A stretch of 8,520 nucleotides of DNA, from assembly GCA_033763635.1 (NCBI GenBank), contig JANRKG010000351.1, forward strand, positions 1 to 8,520, in the 5' to 3' direction. Position numbers and translations under genes: made by a program. How positions within the stretch are numbered: position 1 is the stretch's first letter; every line of letters begins with the position of its first letter. A model generated the notes under the pieces. The model saw only the letters and a program-made list of their open reading frames with translations, made no database searches and had not been told where the DNA came from. Of the stretch, positions 5,395 to 8,520 are shown piece after piece. This DNA is from JANRKG01 sp033763635. GTDB lineage: Bacteria > Cyanobacteriota > Cyanobacteriia > GCF-001939115.

Positions 5395-7289
5395 GCGGTA
5401 AACGCGCAGCAAAACCCAATGGTGAACTCCGTCAGAGCCAGATGCTCACCACCTTTGGTCCGGGTTCAATGGTCGATCTTCCCACCCGTTCTGTTGTCAT
5501 TTCTGGGTTAACGTTCTGGAAAGGGGAGCGCAAACTGATTCGGGAATCTCGGCTCCGCTACAAAGTCGCCAAGAGTTTGGAACTGCTGGACAAGGGGGTG
5601 GATATCCAACTCTATGCGCCGCCTCAGCAGTCCAGTGACCCCCAGGCTGCGATCAGTGGAGTGGATGCCTTTGTCTTTCCCACCTGGTTTCTCGCCCAAA
5701 TCGACAGAACCCTGGAACTCAATGGCAAAACCTATCGTACCCGTCCCCTGGTTTCCTGGGGAGCGGTCAAAGACGGCTTGAAATTTGAAGGACAGCGAGT
5801 TCAAGCCGTCCCCGTTCGCTTTGTCCAGGCTTGTACCAATGGGCATCTCAGTGACATTGATTGGTATGGCTTTGCTCATCAGGATTTCAAGACCCCCTGC
5901 CGTAAACAACTCTGGCTCGATGAAGCAGGGTCCGGCAATGATTTTGAAGAAATCTTTGTACGCTGTGATTGTGAAGCACGGCGGCCCCTCTCAGAAGCCA
6001 AATTGAAGGAGTCCAAGGTTCTCGGAGAATGCATGGGCCATCGCCCCTGGCTCGGTCCTAAAGGGAGAACTGTGTGTGAGAGCTACAAGTTAGACAAGAC
6101 TGGAAACCCGGTGCCCAGTGGCAGACCAGAGAACAATCGCTTACTGGTGCGTTCCGCCAGCAATGCCTACTTCACCCAAATCCTCAGCGTCATCTCCATG
6201 CCCGACCAGGATGCGGAACTCCGAAAGGCGGTCGATCGCTTCTACGAAGACGATTTGCAGTATGCAGAAGACCTGGCAGATATCCAGAAGGAACTGAAAA
6301 AAGCCAAGTTTGCTGATTTAGCAGCCTTTGGAGCAGATGTCGTCTGGGCAGAGATTCAACGTCGCAAAAGTGGATTTACACCTACAGATAAAAGCATTAA
6401 GCAGGTAGAACTGGAAGCCTTGTTAACCTGCCCGGAAGAGATGGGGAAAGAAACCGTCCTCAACGACACCGTATTTCAGGGGTACACCCGCAGACCCGAC
6501 ACCCTCGCTCCCCAATGGCGATCGTTAATCGATCGGATTGTGCTGGTACATCGCTTGCGGGAAGTATCAGCCCTGATTGGCTTTACCCGTTTTGAAGCCG
6601 CCATGCCCAACATTGACGGAGAAATCGATGACCTGGCCATCAATGTTCGCAGAGCCGAGTTGGATTTCGAGCCAAACTGGGTGCCTGCGATCGAAAACCT
6701 GGGGGAAGGGGTTTTCCTGAGCATTCGCAAAGACGCAATTCACGAATGGCTCGAACGTCCAGCCGTCAAAAAGCGGGCTGAGAAGTTGGAGAAGGGATAT
6801 CTGAAGTGGTTGGATGCAAGAGGCATTAGCCGCGAAAAAGCGAAATTTCCCGGTGCCGCTTACATCATGCTCCATTCCCTGTCCCTCCTCCTGATCACTG
6901 CCGTATCCCTGGATTGTGGTTACGCTTCCAGTGCCATTCGAGAGCGCATCTATGCCTTTAACGAGATTGGCTACGGCATCCTACTTCATACGGGAACATC
7001 CGGGTCGGAAGGAACCCTGGGCGGATTGGTGGAAGTCGGTCGGCGCATTGAACATCATTTAGCCAGAGCATTGGAGTACGGGCGGCTGTGTTCCAATGAC
7101 CCCGTTTGCGCCCAACACAGTCCTGACGACGAACAGGAAGATCGGCTTCTGCATGGTGCTGCCTGTCATGGATGCCTGCTGATCGCAGAAACCTCCTGCG
7201 AACGCCGCAATGAGATGCTCGATCGTGGATTGGTCGTGAATACAGTGGAGGGTCTGGGGTCTGAATTTTTCCCAGATACACTCTACTGA
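5391..7289 (+). CDS. drmB: DISARM protein DrmB (DUF1998 domain)
   Basis: This 632-residue protein is the partner of the DrmA helicase. The opening (QSQMLTTFGPGSMVDLPTRS) is typical of DrmB. A first cysteine/histidine-rich region lies around C148, H152, C170, C192, C194 and C214 and may bind zinc. The C-terminal DUF1998 region contains C567, C573, H588, C592, C595 and C603 in the pattern LCSNDPVC, then GAACHGCLLIAETSCERRNE, and is the clearest signature. DUF1998 domains commonly accompany helicases, and here the protein is expected to bind DrmA and DNA in the defence complex. The start overlaps drmA by 4 bases and the stop overlaps drmC by 1, so the three are made from one message. No frameshift or motif loss is visible. 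Confidence 0.94.
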   Translation: MSGKRAAKPNGELRQSQMLTTFGPGSMVDLPTRSVVISGLTFWKGERKLIRESRLRYKVAKSLELLDKGVDIQLYAPPQQSSDPQAAISGVDAFVFPTWFLAQIDRTLELNGKTYRTRPLVSWGAVKDGLKFEGQRVQAVPVRFVQACTNGHLSDIDWYGFAHQDFKTPCRKQLWLDEAGSGNDFEEIFVRCDCEARRPLSEAKLKESKVLGECMGHRPWLGPKGRTVCESYKLDKTGNPVPSGRPENNRLLVRSASNAYFTQILSVISMPDQDAELRKAVDRFYEDDLQYAEDLADIQKELKKAKFADLAAFGADVVWAEIQRRKSGFTPTDKSIKQVELEALLTCPEEMGKETVLNDTVFQGYTRRPDTLAPQWRSLIDRIVLVHRLREVSALIGFTRFEAAMPNIDGEIDDLAINVRRAELDFEPNWVPAIENLGEGVFLSIRKDAIHEWLERPAVKKRAEKLEKGYLKWLDARGISREKAKFPGAAYIMLHSLSLLLITAVSLDCGYASSAIRERIYAFNEIGYGILLHTGTSGSEGTLGGLVEVGRRIEHHLARALEYGRLCSNDPVCAQHSPDDEQEDRLLHGAACHGCLLIAETSCERRNEMLDRGLVVNTVEGLGSEFFPDTLY

Positions 7290-8089
7290 TGTCCCCGTTC
7301 CTGAGTTTGAGCCATTCCGCTCTGCATGAACTGGCGATCGCCATGGAAACAGGTCGCTTGAGCTTTCCCGTCTCTGCCCTGGCCCTGTGTAGCTACGTCC
7401 CCGAAACTCTGCAACAGGTTGTTGCAGTAGAACTCAACCACTTGCGTCAGCAGGGTATGAGTGTTGCCCATTTAGCTTACCTGCTGAAACTGCTGGCCCA
7501 AGAGAGGAGAGTGACCCAGGCCAAACAGGATCAAACTGCATTGGTGTGGACGGGGCCTGAAGTTCCGGGAACGGAAAGCCGAGACACGCGAATTGTGGTG
7601 CAGGAGTTGTTTAAGAGCGCTCGGCACAATGTCCTCATCTCCAGCTTTGCCATTGATCAAGGTGAGAAGGGATATGAGTTGTTTCGTCCCCTGGCAGAGC
7701 GAATGGATGCCAATCCAGGATTGAATGTGAGAATGTTCCTGAACGTCAAGCGCAAGTTCAAAGACCCAACCCCCGCCCCTGTTCTCCTGCGGCAATTTGC
7801 AGAGGATTTTCGCAACAAAGTCTGGCCAGGGAAACGACTCCCAGAAGTTTTCCACGACCCACGCGCCTTGTATTTGACAGCCGATAGCAATGCCTGTCTC
7901 CATGCAAAGTGCGTGGTCGTCGATGAAGCGCGAGTCTTCATTACCTCCGCCAACTTCACAGAAGCCGCTCACGAACGCAACATTGAAGCAGGGGTTCTGC
8001 TCCAAGATGCGGTACTCGCCAGGGGAATGCGATCGCAGTTTGAAATGTTAGTCGCCCAAAATATCCTGCATCGAGTCCCAGGGATTTGA
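7289..8089 (+). CDS. drmC: DISARM protein DrmC (phospholipase D fold)
   Basis: This is a 266-residue protein with one clear HKD motif of the phospholipase D superfamily: H205-A-K207-C-x3-D212, followed by S220-A-N222 and E233 (LHAKCVVVDEARVFITSANF, then ERNIE). The region near residues 105-125 (TRIVVQELFKSARHNVLISS) fits the first strands of the same domain. With a single HKD motif, activity would need a dimer, as in PLD-type nucleases; that is inference from the family. In the studied DISARM systems drmC is always linked to drmA and drmB but has been reported as dispensable for protection, so its role is accessory. The start is the ATG that overlaps the drmB stop (TGATG). It is the last gene of the operon; no GC-rich terminator follows. 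Confidence 0.92.
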   Translation: MSPFLSLSHSALHELAIAMETGRLSFPVSALALCSYVPETLQQVVAVELNHLRQQGMSVAHLAYLLKLLAQERRVTQAKQDQTALVWTGPEVPGTESRDTRIVVQELFKSARHNVLISSFAIDQGEKGYELFRPLAERMDANPGLNVRMFLNVKRKFKDPTPAPVLLRQFAEDFRNKVWPGKRLPEVFHDPRALYLTADSNACLHAKCVVVDEARVFITSANFTEAAHERNIEAGVLLQDAVLARGMRSQFEMLVAQNILHRVPGI

Positions 8090-8177
8090 TATGTATTGTA
8101 AACACCATCCCTCAAGTCAGGAAAACATTAAATTAGCTATTTTAGGATATGGTCATAGATTAGCCCTCTTCCATCCT

Positions 8178-8520
8178 TTAAGCAGAGTTAAATAAGATGC
8201 GACGCAGGAGCAGAGTGTGAATTACAGGGCAGTAAAACTGCTGCATTCGCTCAATCAATTGTGCAAATCCTTGCTCCAAAGTGGGAATGAAAAACACAGT
8301 TAACCACTGTTTGAGGTGGTTAAAGGTAATCCACGGTTCAATCACCAAACGCAAATTATTAAGCAGATGTTTCCAGCCCCGTTGCTTGTCCCACCAGGGA
8401 TGCTGCGTGAAGACCTTCTGCGATAAAGGACACTCAGAGTTGAACGCATCGGCAAATAAACTGACCATTGTGAACGCACTCATGACGATTTCCCACCAGC
8501 GTTCAATCTGCTTGTAGTTC
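8178..8520 (-). CDS. C-terminal part of a transposase (partial, runs off the window)
   Basis: The reading frame is open from the right edge to TAA at 8178-8180, giving about 113 residues. It begins within the window as NYKQIERWWEIVMSAFTMVS and later has GWKHLLNNLRLVIEP. I recognise these two segments from the tail of DDE transposases common in cyanobacteria, most like the IS701/IS4 group, but I cannot fix the family. An internal ATG at 8483 is not the start, because coding similarity continues upstream of it to the edge. The gene converges on drmC with an 88-base AT-rich gap (8090-8177) in which the outer end of the insertion sequence should lie; I could not define a terminal inverted repeat there. 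The catalytic residues would be outside the window, so whether the element is intact is unknown. Confidence 0.7.
   Translation of the reverse strand, partial: NYKQIERWWEIVMSAFTMVSLFADAFNSECPLSQKVFTQHPWWDKQRGWKHLLNNLRLVIEPWITFNHLKQWLTVFFIPTLEQGFAQLIERMQQFYCPVIHTLLLRRILFNSA

Noticed and set aside
8120..8145. AT-rich imperfect palindrome around TAGCTA as a drmC terminator or insertion-sequence end
   Set aside because: The stem is short, AT-only at its flanks and contains a mismatch; no matching second end is available in the window.

Overview
The window looks like a filamentous or related cyanobacterium. It carries ten perfect copies of the cyanobacterial HIP1 octamer GCGATCGC (1032, 1141, 1157, 1441, 1831, 3071, 3151, 5074, 7334 and 8029), against about 0.1 expected by chance, and it holds xisH and xisI, genes found mainly in cyanobacteria. 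No species can be named from the sequence.

Nearly everything is on the + strand and reads as an anti-phage DISARM operon of class 1 layout: the end of a DNA methyltransferase (probably drmMI), then drmA (helicase), drmB (DUF1998 protein) and drmC (phospholipase-D-fold protein). DrmA-drmB and drmB-drmC overlap by 4 and 1 bases, so these three are translationally coupled. The SNF2 helicase gene drmD, expected upstream in class 1, would lie outside the window.

The operon is interrupted. Between the methyltransferase and drmA sit two small two-gene modules on the same strand: xisH-xisI (301-1043, starting 8 bases after the methyltransferase stop and overlapping by 34 bases) and a mntA-hepT toxin-antitoxin pair (1094-1743, 4-base overlap). 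The last 58 bases before the end of xisI are repeated exactly at 1781-1838, after hepT and 33 bases before drmA. The second copy is a 3' fossil of xisI with its own stop codon. The toxin-antitoxin module is therefore bracketed by a 58-bp direct repeat, and loss of one repeat unit (799 bp) would restore a complete xisI directly upstream of drmA. This is the most unusual feature of the window.

A second layer of structure is a GC-rich palindromic repeat family embedded in frame in coding sequence. There is one copy in the methyltransferase tail (22-58) and two in opposite orientation plus a decayed third in drmA (2267-2413), where they lengthen a loop of the protein by about 50 residues.

After drmC comes an AT-rich gap of 88 bases (8090-8177) with no gene and no clear GC-rich terminator. 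It is followed by the C-terminal part of a transposase on the - strand that runs off the right edge, so the DISARM operon is flanked by an insertion sequence. Likely joint action: the methyltransferase marks self DNA, DrmA-DrmB form the core that recognises and acts on unmarked phage DNA, and DrmC is an accessory. Whether XisH-XisI and MntA-HepT contribute to defence or are passengers cannot be settled from sequence.
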